Source: Verrucomicrobiaceae bacterium UBA2429
GTDB taxonomy: Bacteria > Verrucomicrobiota > Verrucomicrobiia > Verrucomicrobiales > Verrucomicrobiaceae
DNA length: 27,293 nucleotides
Assembly (NCBI GenBank): GCA_002343505.1
Contig: DDQZ01000080.1
Span: 1 to 27,293, forward strand
Reading direction: 5' to 3'
The position numbers and the translations under genes are program-made. Below the pieces are notes generated by a model. It was not told the origin of the DNA. It saw only the letters and a list, made by a program, of their open reading frames with translations, and did not search any database. This document shows, one piece after another, positions 1 through 7,448 of the stretch (its first letter is position 1; each line of letters begins with the position of its first letter).

Positions 1-205
1 CCGTCAGTCCCGCCACCACGCTCAGGTCGCTGACCTGCCAGCACCCAGACAAATTCAACGTCTTCAAGCTTGTCAGCTCGGCCAGTTGCGGTGGCAGGCG
101 TTCCAGTTTCAAAAGCCCCTCCATAGAGAGGCTTTTAGTCCCTGCGATCCGCTCGAACTCAATTTGCCCCTCGGCTAATTTATACTCTTCGTCAGCAATG
201 GACAT
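1..205 (-). CDS. Leucine-rich-repeat protein, N-terminal fragment (runs off the left edge)
   Basis: Reading the minus strand from an ATG at 205-203 gives 68 open codons with no stop before the window edge. The fragment begins MSIADEEYKLAEGQIEFERI, a charged helical lead-in, and then enters a leucine-rich repeat: LPPQLAELTSLKTLNLSG, followed by VSDLSVVAGLT. The spacing of leucines (LxxLxxLxL, then a short turn and another LxxLxGL) is typical of bacterial internalin-like repeats. In known proteins this kind of short charged lead plus repeats can precede Roc-COR GTPase or other signalling modules, but nothing of that part is visible here. G+C is about 55 percent by hand count over 1-200, lower than the genes to the right. 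No good Shine-Dalgarno sequence precedes the ATG. It is divergent from the sulfatase, with 110 bases between the two starts. Confidence 0.7.
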   Translation of the reverse strand, partial: MSIADEEYKLAEGQIEFERIAGTKSLSMEGLLKLERLPPQLAELTSLKTLNLSGCWQVSDLSVVAGLT

Positions 206-315
206 GGGGCGGGATTCAAGACGCGGCGCGGCGCTTTGCCAGCGTTCTTTTGGCGCGCGGCCCCCGCCCTCCGGCTTTGCTGACATATCGCCAGCCTGCC
301 TGCCGTTCACGCGCC

Positions 316-2322
316 ATGCTCCGCGCGCTCTTTCTCTGCATCACCGTTTTCGCCACCGCCAGCATCCCTGCGGCGGACCGGCCCAACATCCTGCTCATCC
401 TCACCGACGACCTCGGCTTTTCCGACCCCGGCTGCTACGGCTCGGAGATCGAAACGCCCGTGCTGGACCGCCTGGCGGCGGGCGGCATGCGCTTCACACA
501 GTTTTACAACACCGCCAAGTGCCACTCCTCCCGCGTCAGCCTGCTCAGCGGGCGCTGGTGCCGGCAGGCGGGGGATGAGAGCCTGGCGCGCGCGGTGATC
601 CTGCCCGAGGTGCTCCAGCCCGCCGGCTACTTCACCGCCATGACCGGCAAGTGGCACCTCTCGCAGCAGCCCACCGACTTCGGCTTCCAGCGCTACTTCG
701 GCCACCTCTCCGGCGCGTGCAGCTATTACAAGGGCGACAAAACCTTCCGCCTCAACGGCCAGCCCTGGCAGGTGCCGGAGCAGGGCTTTTACACCACCGT
801 GGCCAAAGTGGACCACGCGCTGAACTTCCTGAATGAGGCGCGCGAGGAAAAGAGGCCGTGGTTTCTTTACCTCGCCTTCAACGCCCCGCACGCGCCCCTT
901 CAGCCGCTGGAGGCGGACTATAAGAAATATCTCGGACGTTATGACTCCGGCTGGGACAAGATGCGCGCGGCACGACTCGCGAAGCAGCGTGAGCTTGGCC
1001 TTTTCCCATCCGGCACGGAGCCCGCGCCGCGCCCCGAAAACATACCGGCATGGAAAAGCCTGAAGCCTGAAATCCGCGACTGGGAAGCGCGTCGCATGGC
1101 GGCGTACGCGGGCATGATAGACCGCGTGGACCAGGAGTTGGGCCGCCTCGTCGCCGACCTCGAATCCAAGGGCGAGTTGGAGAACACGCTCATCCTGTTT
1201 TTCTCCGACAACGGCGCCTGCCCCTACGACCGCGCGAGCAGCGGCATGGACGCGGAGCCTTTTGACGGCGTCACCTCCTGGAGCGACAGCACCGGCTGGG
1301 CCTGGGCTCGGAACTCGCCCTTCCGCTACTACAAGCAGAACCAGTTCGAGGGCGGCATCACCACACCCGCCATCCTGCACTGGCCTGCGGGCATCAAGGC
1401 CGCCCCCGGCACCATCGTCAGCACGCCCGCGCACCTCGTGGATGTGCTGCCCACTGTGGCGGACATCTGCGGCGCGCAGGTGCCGGAGAGCCATCCGGGG
1501 CGCGAGGTCGCACCGCTCGCGGGCATTTCCCTGAAGCCCGTGCTGGCAGGCGGCGAGATCAAGGAACGCCCGCCGATTCACTTCCTCTTCAGCAACGACC
1601 GCGCCCTGCGCGATGGCGACTGGAAGCTGGTGTCCTTTCAAAGCGAGCCCTGGGAGCTTTACAACCTCGCGGAGGACCGCACGGAACTCCACGATGTGGC
1701 CGCGCAACATCCCGACATTGTCGCGCGCATGTCCGCGCAATGGCATGAGATGACCGCCGACGTGCTGCGCGCCCCTCCCAAAGAGCGCGCCCCTGTGGCT
1801 GAAAAAGCCGGCGGCCATGTTCATCGGGAATGGTCCATCTACACGGGTGAAAACGGCGCCGTCACCAGCTCGCGCGGCATGGCCGGCACCACCGCGCGCA
1901 AGAAAAGCGCCGCCACAGGAAAAACGCTGTCCATCCGCGCGCGGGTGGGCACCAAGCTCCGAGTGGAAGGCGGCGAGCTGATCCTCGAATGCAGCGGCGA
2001 TGACCCCGGGCTGGCTTTTGACAACCTCGGAGCGCTGCCCTCGCCCGGCCCCTACGAGCTGAGCTTTCGCGTGCAAAGCCGGGCCAGCGGCGACGGCGAA
2101 GTCTATTTCACCACCGATGCCAAGACCAAGCTGCCAGCGGGCAGGCATGTGGAGTTCGAGGTGGTTCACGACGGAGCATGGCACGAGATCAAGCTGCGCC
2201 TCGACACAACCGAGACTCTGCACAGCATGCGGCTCGATCCCTGCGCCGGTTCGGGCAGCGTGCGCCTCGGCGGCCTGGAACTGCGGGACACAACGGGCAA
2301 AGTCTTGCGCGCCTGGCCGTGA
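316..2322 (+). CDS. Exported sulfatase (formylglycine-dependent, arylsulfatase type) with extra C-terminal domain
   Basis: Predicted 668-residue hydrolase of sulfate esters, probably acting on sulfated glycans in the periplasm or outside the cell. The ATG at 316 is chosen because it starts a clean signal peptide (MLRALFLCITVFATASIPAA, then DRPN); the frame is open upstream to 250, but that stretch does not look like a signal. Metal-binding DD lies at 31-32, and the active-site motif is C69-H-S-S-R73, followed by SLLSGR. C69 would be converted to formylglycine. GKWH at 111-114, APH at 190-192 and FFSDNG at 295-300 fit the sulfatase metal and substrate site. The motif is CxSxR, not the commoner CxPxR. 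The sulfatase fold seems to end near residue 515. Residues about 525-668 form an added beta-rich domain with no clear motif, perhaps carbohydrate-binding. No maturase gene (FGE or anSME) is in the window. Substrate is unknown. Confidence 0.93.
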   Translation: MLRALFLCITVFATASIPAADRPNILLILTDDLGFSDPGCYGSEIETPVLDRLAAGGMRFTQFYNTAKCHSSRVSLLSGRWCRQAGDESLARAVILPEVLQPAGYFTAMTGKWHLSQQPTDFGFQRYFGHLSGACSYYKGDKTFRLNGQPWQVPEQGFYTTVAKVDHALNFLNEAREEKRPWFLYLAFNAPHAPLQPLEADYKKYLGRYDSGWDKMRAARLAKQRELGLFPSGTEPAPRPENIPAWKSLKPEIRDWEARRMAAYAGMIDRVDQELGRLVADLESKGELENTLILFFSDNGACPYDRASSGMDAEPFDGVTSWSDSTGWAWARNSPFRYYKQNQFEGGITTPAILHWPAGIKAAPGTIVSTPAHLVDVLPTVADICGAQVPESHPGREVAPLAGISLKPVLAGGEIKERPPIHFLFSNDRALRDGDWKLVSFQSEPWELYNLAEDRTELHDVAAQHPDIVARMSAQWHEMTADVLRAPPKERAPVAEKAGGHVHREWSIYTGENGAVTSSRGMAGTTARKKSAATGKTLSIRARVGTKLRVEGGELILECSGDDPGLAFDNLGALPSPGPYELSFRVQSRASGDGEVYFTTDAKTKLPAGRHVEFEVVHDGAWHEIKLRLDTTETLHSMRLDPCAGSGSVRLGGLELRDTTGKVLRAWP

Positions 2323-2388
2323 ACCAAGAAAATGCGAGCACTGACGCTTCGAGAAGGCGGACTTGATGAGGGTGCCCGGGGCAGGATC

Positions 2389-2417
2389 AAACGCCAGCGC
2401 TGTTGAATGGCGTTTTT
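2389..2417 (+). terminator. Rho-independent terminator after the sulfatase
   Basis: AAACGCCA (2389-2396) and TGGCGTTT (2408-2415) form a perfect 8-bp stem around an 11-base loop, and the T run continues to 2417. It lies 67 bases after the sulfatase stop and should insulate bamA from sulfatase transcription. Confidence 0.7.
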
Positions 2418-2422
2418 AGACC

Positions 2423-2451
2423 TTGACGCGCCTCTTGATGATCAGCATTAC
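2423..2451 (+). promoter_or_regulatory. Weak candidate promoter for bamA
   Basis: TTGACG (2423-2428) is followed after 17 bases by CATTAC (2446-2451). The -35 matches the sigma-70 consensus in five of six positions, but the -10 matches in only three. It lies just after the sulfatase terminator and 64 bases before the bamA start, where a promoter is expected. Assigned by eye only. Confidence 0.25.
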
Positions 2452-2515
2452 TGCGGCGGTTCTTCCAGCCTGGAAGCACATCATCCTCCCGTAGCCAAGT
2501 TCCACTTCCTTTATC

Positions 2516-4912
2516 ATGATCTCAGGAGTCTTCTCCCGCGCTTCCCTCCTCATGCGTCCCTGGCTGGCCGTGCTCATCACCACATCTGCCCTGACAGCGC
2601 AGGGCCAGGTTTCCCTGGACACTCCGGCGGCATCGCGCGGAGGCAGAATTGTCCAGGCTGTGGATGTGCAATTCCAAGGCGCGGCGGCGTTGGACCCTGA
2701 CCGTGTGCGCGCCCAGATGTCCACCCGGGTCGGGGAGCCCTACTCGGACGAGGCCGTCGAGCGCGACCTGCGCAATCTTTATCAAACCGGCGCGGTGGAA
2801 AACGTGGACATCCAGGCCGTCAATGTGTCCGGCGGAGTCAGGGTCGTGGTGACCATTTACGGGCGCGGGGGCATTGGCGAGATTGGCTTTGTCGGCAACG
2901 CCGCCTTTGACAATGACAAGCTGCGCAAGGAGATCGAAGTCAAGGTGGGTGATCCGGTGGATGAGATCAAACTGGCCGCCGCGCAGCAGAAAATCCTGGA
3001 CCTCTACACGAAGAAAGGCTTTTCCGACGCCCTCGTCACCTACGAGACCCAGCCTTCGACCAAGCCCGGCTTCACCAGCGTGCTCTTTAAAATCGAGGAG
3101 GGCGGCAAGGGCCTGATCGGCGACATCCGCTTTGAAGGCAACTCCGCCATCGGCGACCGCAAACTGAGGTCGGCTTTGACTTCCAAGGAGAAGACCTTCT
3201 GGCGCTTGTGGGGCAAGGCCGGCAAGCTGGACAACCAAGCCGTGCTTGAGGATGTGCGCAAAATCGAAACCCTCTATCAGGACCAGGGCTATGTGTATGT
3301 GAAAGTGGGGTATCGCCGGGAGGTCGTCAGTTCCGACCGCGTGGCGCTGGTCTTTGAGATCAACGAGGGCGGGCAGTATGAGGTGGCGGATGTTGCCTTG
3401 GAGGGCGTGACACTATTCTCCAAGGATGAACTCACCCCCGCCATCCTCACCGAGGCCGGCCAGACCTACTCAGGCACCGAGGTGCGGGGCGATGAAAAGA
3501 TGATCCAGGATTATTACGGCTCACGCGGTTACGCCGATGCACGGGTGGAAACCCGCCTGTCGGATGCCGGTCCAGGCCGTTTGAATGTCACCTTCAGCGT
3601 GTATGAGGGTGAAAAATCCTTCATCCGCAAAATCAACATCAGCGGCAACACCAAAACGCAGGACCGGGTCATCCGCAGGGAACTGCCCCTGACTCCGGGC
3701 GATGAGTTGAACACCGTCCTGCTCGAAACCTCCCAGCGCAGGTTGCAAAACCTCAACTACTTTGAGGGCCCGGGAGAGGCGAACCCCCTTACCGTGCGTC
3801 CAGTGAGCACGGAGGTTCCCGGTTTCAAGGACATTGAAGTCAACGTCACCGAGAAACCCACCGGCACGATCAACTTCGGCGCGGGCTTCAGTTCGATCGA
3901 CAGCATCGTCGGTTTCATTGACGTGACGCAGACGAACTTCGACATCTCCGACTGGGGCGACTTCCGCGGAGCCGGCCAGCGCTTCAACATGAACATCCGC
4001 TTCGGTCCGCAGCGCCAGGACTTCAATCTTAACTTCACGGAACCGTGGTTCATGGGGCAGAAGCTGGCCCTCTCCACCGAGCTGTTTTACCGCAACATGT
4101 TCTATCTTTCCGACCGCTTTGACCAGACCAACGCCGGTGCCGCCGTCAGCCTGCGCAAGCCGGTTGGTGACCATGCCTACATTGAGGGCATGTACACCCT
4201 GCAAAGCATCGAGATCGACGTGGACCGCCGCCGCAGCACCACGCAGGTTCTGCGTGACGAGGACGGTTCGTTCACCCAGAGCAAGCTGGACTTCGCTTTC
4301 GTGCATGACACCAGGGACGACATCTTTATCACCCGCAAAGGCCACAAGTTCGAGACCGGTCTCATGGTTTCAGGACTAGGCGGCGATGCGGAAGTGTGGG
4401 GAGCACACGTCGGGGGCATCCAATACATCACCATCCCAGGCGACGGCATTGTGAGCTTCGAAGGCATGCTCCGCCATGTGGATGCCTGGGGTTCCGGGGA
4501 TGTGCCGATTTTTGAGCGCCAGTTCCTCGGCGGCGCCAACAACGTGCGCGGCTTCGACTTCCGCGAGGCGGGTCCCAAGGATGTCTCCGGCGAGCCGGTG
4601 GGCGGCAGCACATCCCTGTTTGCCAGCGTTGAATACACCTTCCCGATCATTGAGAAAGTGCGTGGCGCGCTCTTTTACGACCTGGCCTACATCACCACGG
4701 ATGTGGAGGCCCGAAACGGCGTCAACGCGGCCGGTGTCCGCAACGGTGGTCCCATCGTCGGCGACGGTGAAATTTACTCCAACATTGGCATCGGCGTCCG
4801 CATGTTCCTGCCCATAGGCCCGATCCGCCTTGATCTTGGCGTTCCCGTCCAGCACGACAAGTTCACCGGCAACAGCCCGAAATTTCAGTTCAACATGGGC
4901 TATAAATTTTGA
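2516..4912 (+). CDS. bamA: Outer membrane protein assembly factor BamA
   Basis: Core subunit of the machinery that folds and inserts beta-barrel proteins into the outer membrane; 798 residues, close to the usual BamA size. A hydrophobic signal peptide (LLMRPWLAVLITTSALTAQG) covers about residues 11-30. Five POTRA domains follow, roughly at 43-117, 118-197, 198-287, 288-367 and 368-447; several begin with the typical GxIGxIxFxGN pattern (IGEIGFVGN, IGDIRFEGN, IRKINISGN). The barrel starts near 449 with TGTINFGAGFSS and contains the conserved loop motif VRGF at 677-680. The protein ends FQFNMGYKF, an aromatic C-terminal beta-signal. The start could instead be the ATG at 2552, which begins directly before the hydrophobic stretch; neither has a strong ribosome binding site. 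It is followed by the Skp-like gene, the conserved bamA-skp-lpxD order. Confidence 0.96.
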   Translation: MISGVFSRASLLMRPWLAVLITTSALTAQGQVSLDTPAASRGGRIVQAVDVQFQGAAALDPDRVRAQMSTRVGEPYSDEAVERDLRNLYQTGAVENVDIQAVNVSGGVRVVVTIYGRGGIGEIGFVGNAAFDNDKLRKEIEVKVGDPVDEIKLAAAQQKILDLYTKKGFSDALVTYETQPSTKPGFTSVLFKIEEGGKGLIGDIRFEGNSAIGDRKLRSALTSKEKTFWRLWGKAGKLDNQAVLEDVRKIETLYQDQGYVYVKVGYRREVVSSDRVALVFEINEGGQYEVADVALEGVTLFSKDELTPAILTEAGQTYSGTEVRGDEKMIQDYYGSRGYADARVETRLSDAGPGRLNVTFSVYEGEKSFIRKINISGNTKTQDRVIRRELPLTPGDELNTVLLETSQRRLQNLNYFEGPGEANPLTVRPVSTEVPGFKDIEVNVTEKPTGTINFGAGFSSIDSIVGFIDVTQTNFDISDWGDFRGAGQRFNMNIRFGPQRQDFNLNFTEPWFMGQKLALSTELFYRNMFYLSDRFDQTNAGAAVSLRKPVGDHAYIEGMYTLQSIEIDVDRRRSTTQVLRDEDGSFTQSKLDFAFVHDTRDDIFITRKGHKFETGLMVSGLGGDAEVWGAHVGGIQYITIPGDGIVSFEGMLRHVDAWGSGDVPIFERQFLGGANNVRGFDFREAGPKDVSGEPVGGSTSLFASVEYTFPIIEKVRGALFYDLAYITTDVEARNGVNAAGVRNGGPIVGDGEIYSNIGIGVRMFLPIGPIRLDLGVPVQHDKFTGNSPKFQFNMGYKF

Positions 4913-4947
4913 TCCAACCCCTCCTTCAGCCCACCCCCACCACAAGT

Positions 4948-5559
4948 ATGCTTCGTTTTTCGATCCTCATTCTCACGAGCGCCTTTCTGACGTCCGCTCC
5001 GGCGGCGGATCTCAAATTTGCCGTGGTTGACATGTCCAAGGCGTTTTCCGAATTTCAAAAAACCCAGGAAGCGGCGGACAAATTCAAGGGCAATGTTGAA
5101 AAAGCGCAGAAGGAGATGAACGATCGGTGGGCCGTTTACAAGGGCCTCATGGACACCATGCAAAAGCTGAAAAAGGAAATCAGCGACCCCATCAGCTCGC
5201 CGGATGTCCGCAACAAAAAGGCGGGCGAGTTCGAGGAAAAGGCAAGGGAGGCGCGCGCGCTGGAGCAGGAGATCACCGAGGCGCAGAACCGGCGGACCAA
5301 CCAGCTCAAGCAGGAGGACGTGGAAATCCGCCGCGACCTCTACGCTGAGATCGTCGCCGTGGTCAGGGATCATGCCAAGGCGCAGGGATTCGATTTTGTG
5401 TTCGACAAAACCGGCGCGAGCCTGTCCACAGTTCCTGTTCTGCTCTATTACAAGGACGCGGCGGACATTACCGACCAGGTCATTGTCGAGTTGAACAAGA
5501 AGCGGGATGCCGCTCCCGCAGCCGATGCTCCCGCCGGAGCAGCCGCCGGCAAGCCGTGA
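4948..5559 (+). CDS. skp: OmpH/Skp-family periplasmic chaperone
   Basis: Predicted 203-residue periplasmic chaperone that holds unfolded outer-membrane proteins on their way to BamA. The ATG at 4948 begins a signal peptide (MLRFSILILTSAFLTSAPAA); a TTG at 4909 is also open but would add an unlikely 13-residue leader. After cleavage the pattern is the OmpH one: a short beta strand LKFAVVDMSKAF at 22-33, a long charged coiled-coil hairpin at about 40-145 (many K, E, Q and A), then a closing strand region FDFVFDKTGA and PVLLYYKDAADITD at 148-176. The final 18 or so residues are an Ala/Pro-rich tail (AAPAADAPAGAAAGKP) that E. coli Skp lacks. It lies 35 bases after bamA and probably shares its transcript. 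A strong terminator follows. Confidence 0.9.
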   Translation: MLRFSILILTSAFLTSAPAADLKFAVVDMSKAFSEFQKTQEAADKFKGNVEKAQKEMNDRWAVYKGLMDTMQKLKKEISDPISSPDVRNKKAGEFEEKAREARALEQEITEAQNRRTNQLKQEDVEIRRDLYAEIVAVVRDHAKAQGFDFVFDKTGASLSTVPVLLYYKDAADITDQVIVELNKKRDAAPAADAPAGAAAGKP

Positions 5560-5574
5560 CGACAAGCTTTCTCG

Positions 5575-5610
5575 AAAGGCACGCCGTTGCACGTCGGCGT
5601 GCCTTTTTTT
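5575..5610 (+). terminator. Strong rho-independent terminator between skp and lpxD
   Basis: AAAGGCACGCCG (5575-5586) pairs perfectly over 12 bases with CGGCGTGCCTTT (5595-5606) around an 8-base loop, followed by more T residues to 5610. This is the clearest terminator in the window. It begins 16 bases after the skp stop and ends 14 bases before the lpxD start, so any bamA-skp transcript should be cut or attenuated here. Confidence 0.9.
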
Positions 5611-5623
5611 ATTCCATACGAGC

Positions 5624-6685
5624 ATGAGTTCTAGCATTCCCCTCAACAAGCTGGCGGAGCTGGTCGGTGGCGAGATCCTCCGTGGTGATCCCCGGACACC
5701 GATCAGCGGCCTCAACTCCATCGTTGAGGCGCAGCCCGGCGAGGTCACCTTTCTCGGCAACGACCGTTATGCGGAGGCGCTCGCCACCACCCGCGCCTCC
5801 GCAGTGCTGGTCGCCAGGTCGGCCAGGCTGGCTTGCGGCATGGCGGCCTTGATCGCTGTGGAGAACCCCACTCTGGCATTCTCCACTGTCATCCGCCATT
5901 TCATCCCGGCGGCGGCTCCTGCGAAACCCGGAGTGCATGCCTCGGCGGTCGTCGCGCCGGGCGTCTCGTTCGACGCGGGAAAAGTCCACATCGGTGCCTG
6001 CTCCATCGTGGAGGAGGGGGCCTCCCTGGGCGATGGCTGCGTCGTCCACGCGGGCGCGTTCGTTGGCAAGGGCGCCAGTCTCGGTCCGTCATGCGTGCTG
6101 CATCCGAATTCCACGGTCAGGGAGCGCTGTGTTCTTGGCGCGCGCGTCATCATTCACGCGGGAGCGGTCATCGGCTCGGACGGTTTCGGCTACGAGTGCA
6201 CCCAGGGCCGTCATGTCAAAGTGGAGCAGGTGGGCATCGTGCGGTTGGACGACGATGTCGAGGTCGGGTCCTGCGCGACGATAGACCGCGCGCGCTTCGG
6301 CCTCACCTGGATAGGAGAGGGCACGAAAATTGACAACCTGGTCCAGATCGCCCACAACGTGGTCATCGGGAAACACTGTGTCATCGTCTCCCAGGTCGGC
6401 ATCGCCGGCAGCACGCATGTCGGTGACCGTGTCACGCTCGCGGGCCAGGTCGGAGTCGCCGGTCATCTTGAGATAGGCTCCGGCGTCACGGTTCTCGCCA
6501 AGTCCGGCGTCACCAAAAGCATCACTGAACCCGGCGTTTACACAGGATTTCCGGCAAGACCGTTGATCGAGGGACGAAAGCTGATGGCGCTTCCGGCAAA
6601 GATTCCAGACATGCTCGCGCGCCTGCGCGACCTGGAGCGCAGGCTTTCCGAGATGGAGTCCGCCGCGAAGGATGCCTCGTCATGA
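5624..6685 (+). CDS. lpxD: UDP-3-O-acylglucosamine N-acyltransferase LpxD
   Basis: Third step of lipid A synthesis: transfer of a 3-hydroxyacyl chain from acyl carrier protein to the 2-amino group of UDP-3-O-acylglucosamine, in the cytoplasm. The product is 353 residues, close to E. coli LpxD. The ATG at 5624 starts MSSSIPLNKLAELVGGEILR, the usual uridine-binding N-terminal domain (about 1-100, with GLNSIVEAQPGEVTFLGN at 29-46). Hexapeptide repeats of the left-handed beta-helix run from about 101 to 320. The GSDGFGY motif is at 184-190, and the catalytic histidine is H244 in VQIAHNVVIGK. SITEPGVYTGFPARP and a C-terminal helix (MLARLRDLERRLSEMES) match the family's end. It follows the skp terminator and overlaps the next gene by four bases. 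No fabZ or lpxA follows, unlike the E. coli cluster. Confidence 0.97.
   Translation: MSSSIPLNKLAELVGGEILRGDPRTPISGLNSIVEAQPGEVTFLGNDRYAEALATTRASAVLVARSARLACGMAALIAVENPTLAFSTVIRHFIPAAAPAKPGVHASAVVAPGVSFDAGKVHIGACSIVEEGASLGDGCVVHAGAFVGKGASLGPSCVLHPNSTVRERCVLGARVIIHAGAVIGSDGFGYECTQGRHVKVEQVGIVRLDDDVEVGSCATIDRARFGLTWIGEGTKIDNLVQIAHNVVIGKHCVIVSQVGIAGSTHVGDRVTLAGQVGVAGHLEIGSGVTVLAKSGVTKSITEPGVYTGFPARPLIEGRKLMALPAKIPDMLARLRDLERRLSEMESAAKDASS
6667..6672 (+). promoter_or_regulatory. Ribosome binding site for the glycosyltransferase, inside lpxD
   Basis: GAAGGA lies 9 bases before the ATG at 6682 and within the last codons of lpxD. It supports translation from an ATGA overlap start. It is one of the few recognisable Shine-Dalgarno sequences in the window. 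Confidence 0.65.
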
Positions 6686-7395
6686 GCAGCGCGCCCGCCC
6701 TTTCCGTCGTCGTGCCGCTTTACAACGAGCAGGACAATGTGGCACGGCTCCAGGAGGAGATCGCCGCCGCGCTCCGGGGACTGGATTACGAGGTGGTGCT
6801 CGTGGATGACGGCAGCACCGACGGCACAGTGGCGCGCGTCCGTCCGGACGCGCGGACGCGGCTCGTCGAATTTGAGAGGAACGCCGGCCAGAGCGCCGCC
6901 ATGCACGCGGGCATTCATGATGCGCGCGGGGCCGTCATTGCCATGCTTGACGGCGATCTTCAGAACGACCCGGCTGACATTCCCGCAATGCTAAACCGGC
7001 TGGATGAAGGCTGGGATCTTGTCTGCGGATGGCGCGTGAGCCGCCAGGACTCTATGTTCAAGCGGCTGCAAAGCCGCGTGGCCAACACCGTGCGCTCCCG
7101 TTTCGTCCGGGACCATGTGCATGACACGGGATGCACGCTCAAAGTCATGCGCAGGGAGTGCCGCGAGGCGCTGCTTCCCTTCAACGGAATGCACCGCTTC
7201 ATCCCCGCGCTCGTCGCCGCCATGGGCTGGCGTGTCACTGAGATGCCCGTGAGTCACCGCCCGCGCCTGCATGGCGCCAGCAAATACGGCTTCGGCAACC
7301 GGGCCTGGCGCGCAACCATGGACATGTTCGGCGTGCGCTGGTTGAACAGCAGGCGTGTGGTCGCGCGGCGCAAAGATTCATCCTTTCCATCTTGA
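6682..7395 (+). CDS. Family 2 glycosyltransferase, polyprenyl-phosphate sugar synthase type
   Basis: A 237-residue GT-A fold enzyme resembling dolichol/undecaprenyl-phosphate mannosyl- or glucosyltransferases (DPM1, ArnC and GtrB relatives). The nucleotide-sugar site is clear: SVVVPLYNEQDNV at 8-20, VDDGSTDGT at 41-49, the metal-binding DGD at 90-92 and QNDP at 94-97. TGCTLKVMRRE and a later HRPRLHGASKYG follow the pattern of the ArnC/DPM1 group (GSSKY). Unlike ArnC or GtrB it ends soon after that motif and has no C-terminal membrane helices, so it would be a soluble or peripheral enzyme. Start and stop codons overlap lpxD (ATGA), showing translational coupling and suggesting a role in lipid A or another lipid-linked envelope sugar; donor and acceptor cannot be told from sequence. 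Confidence 0.9.
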   Translation: MSSAPALSVVVPLYNEQDNVARLQEEIAAALRGLDYEVVLVDDGSTDGTVARVRPDARTRLVEFERNAGQSAAMHAGIHDARGAVIAMLDGDLQNDPADIPAMLNRLDEGWDLVCGWRVSRQDSMFKRLQSRVANTVRSRFVRDHVHDTGCTLKVMRRECREALLPFNGMHRFIPALVAAMGWRVTEMPVSHRPRLHGASKYGFGNRAWRATMDMFGVRWLNSRRVVARRKDSSFPS

Positions 7396-7448
7396 CCCGC
7401 GCGGTCCGCCGCATTCATGCTGGATGAAATGAACGCCCAGCACGCGGA

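Noticed and set aside
307..2223. 638-codon open frame on the minus strand opposite the sulfatase
   Set aside because: Low-complexity Ala/Gly/His/Arg-rich translation with no motif. It is a by-product of high third-position G+C in the sulfatase gene, whose motifs are clear.
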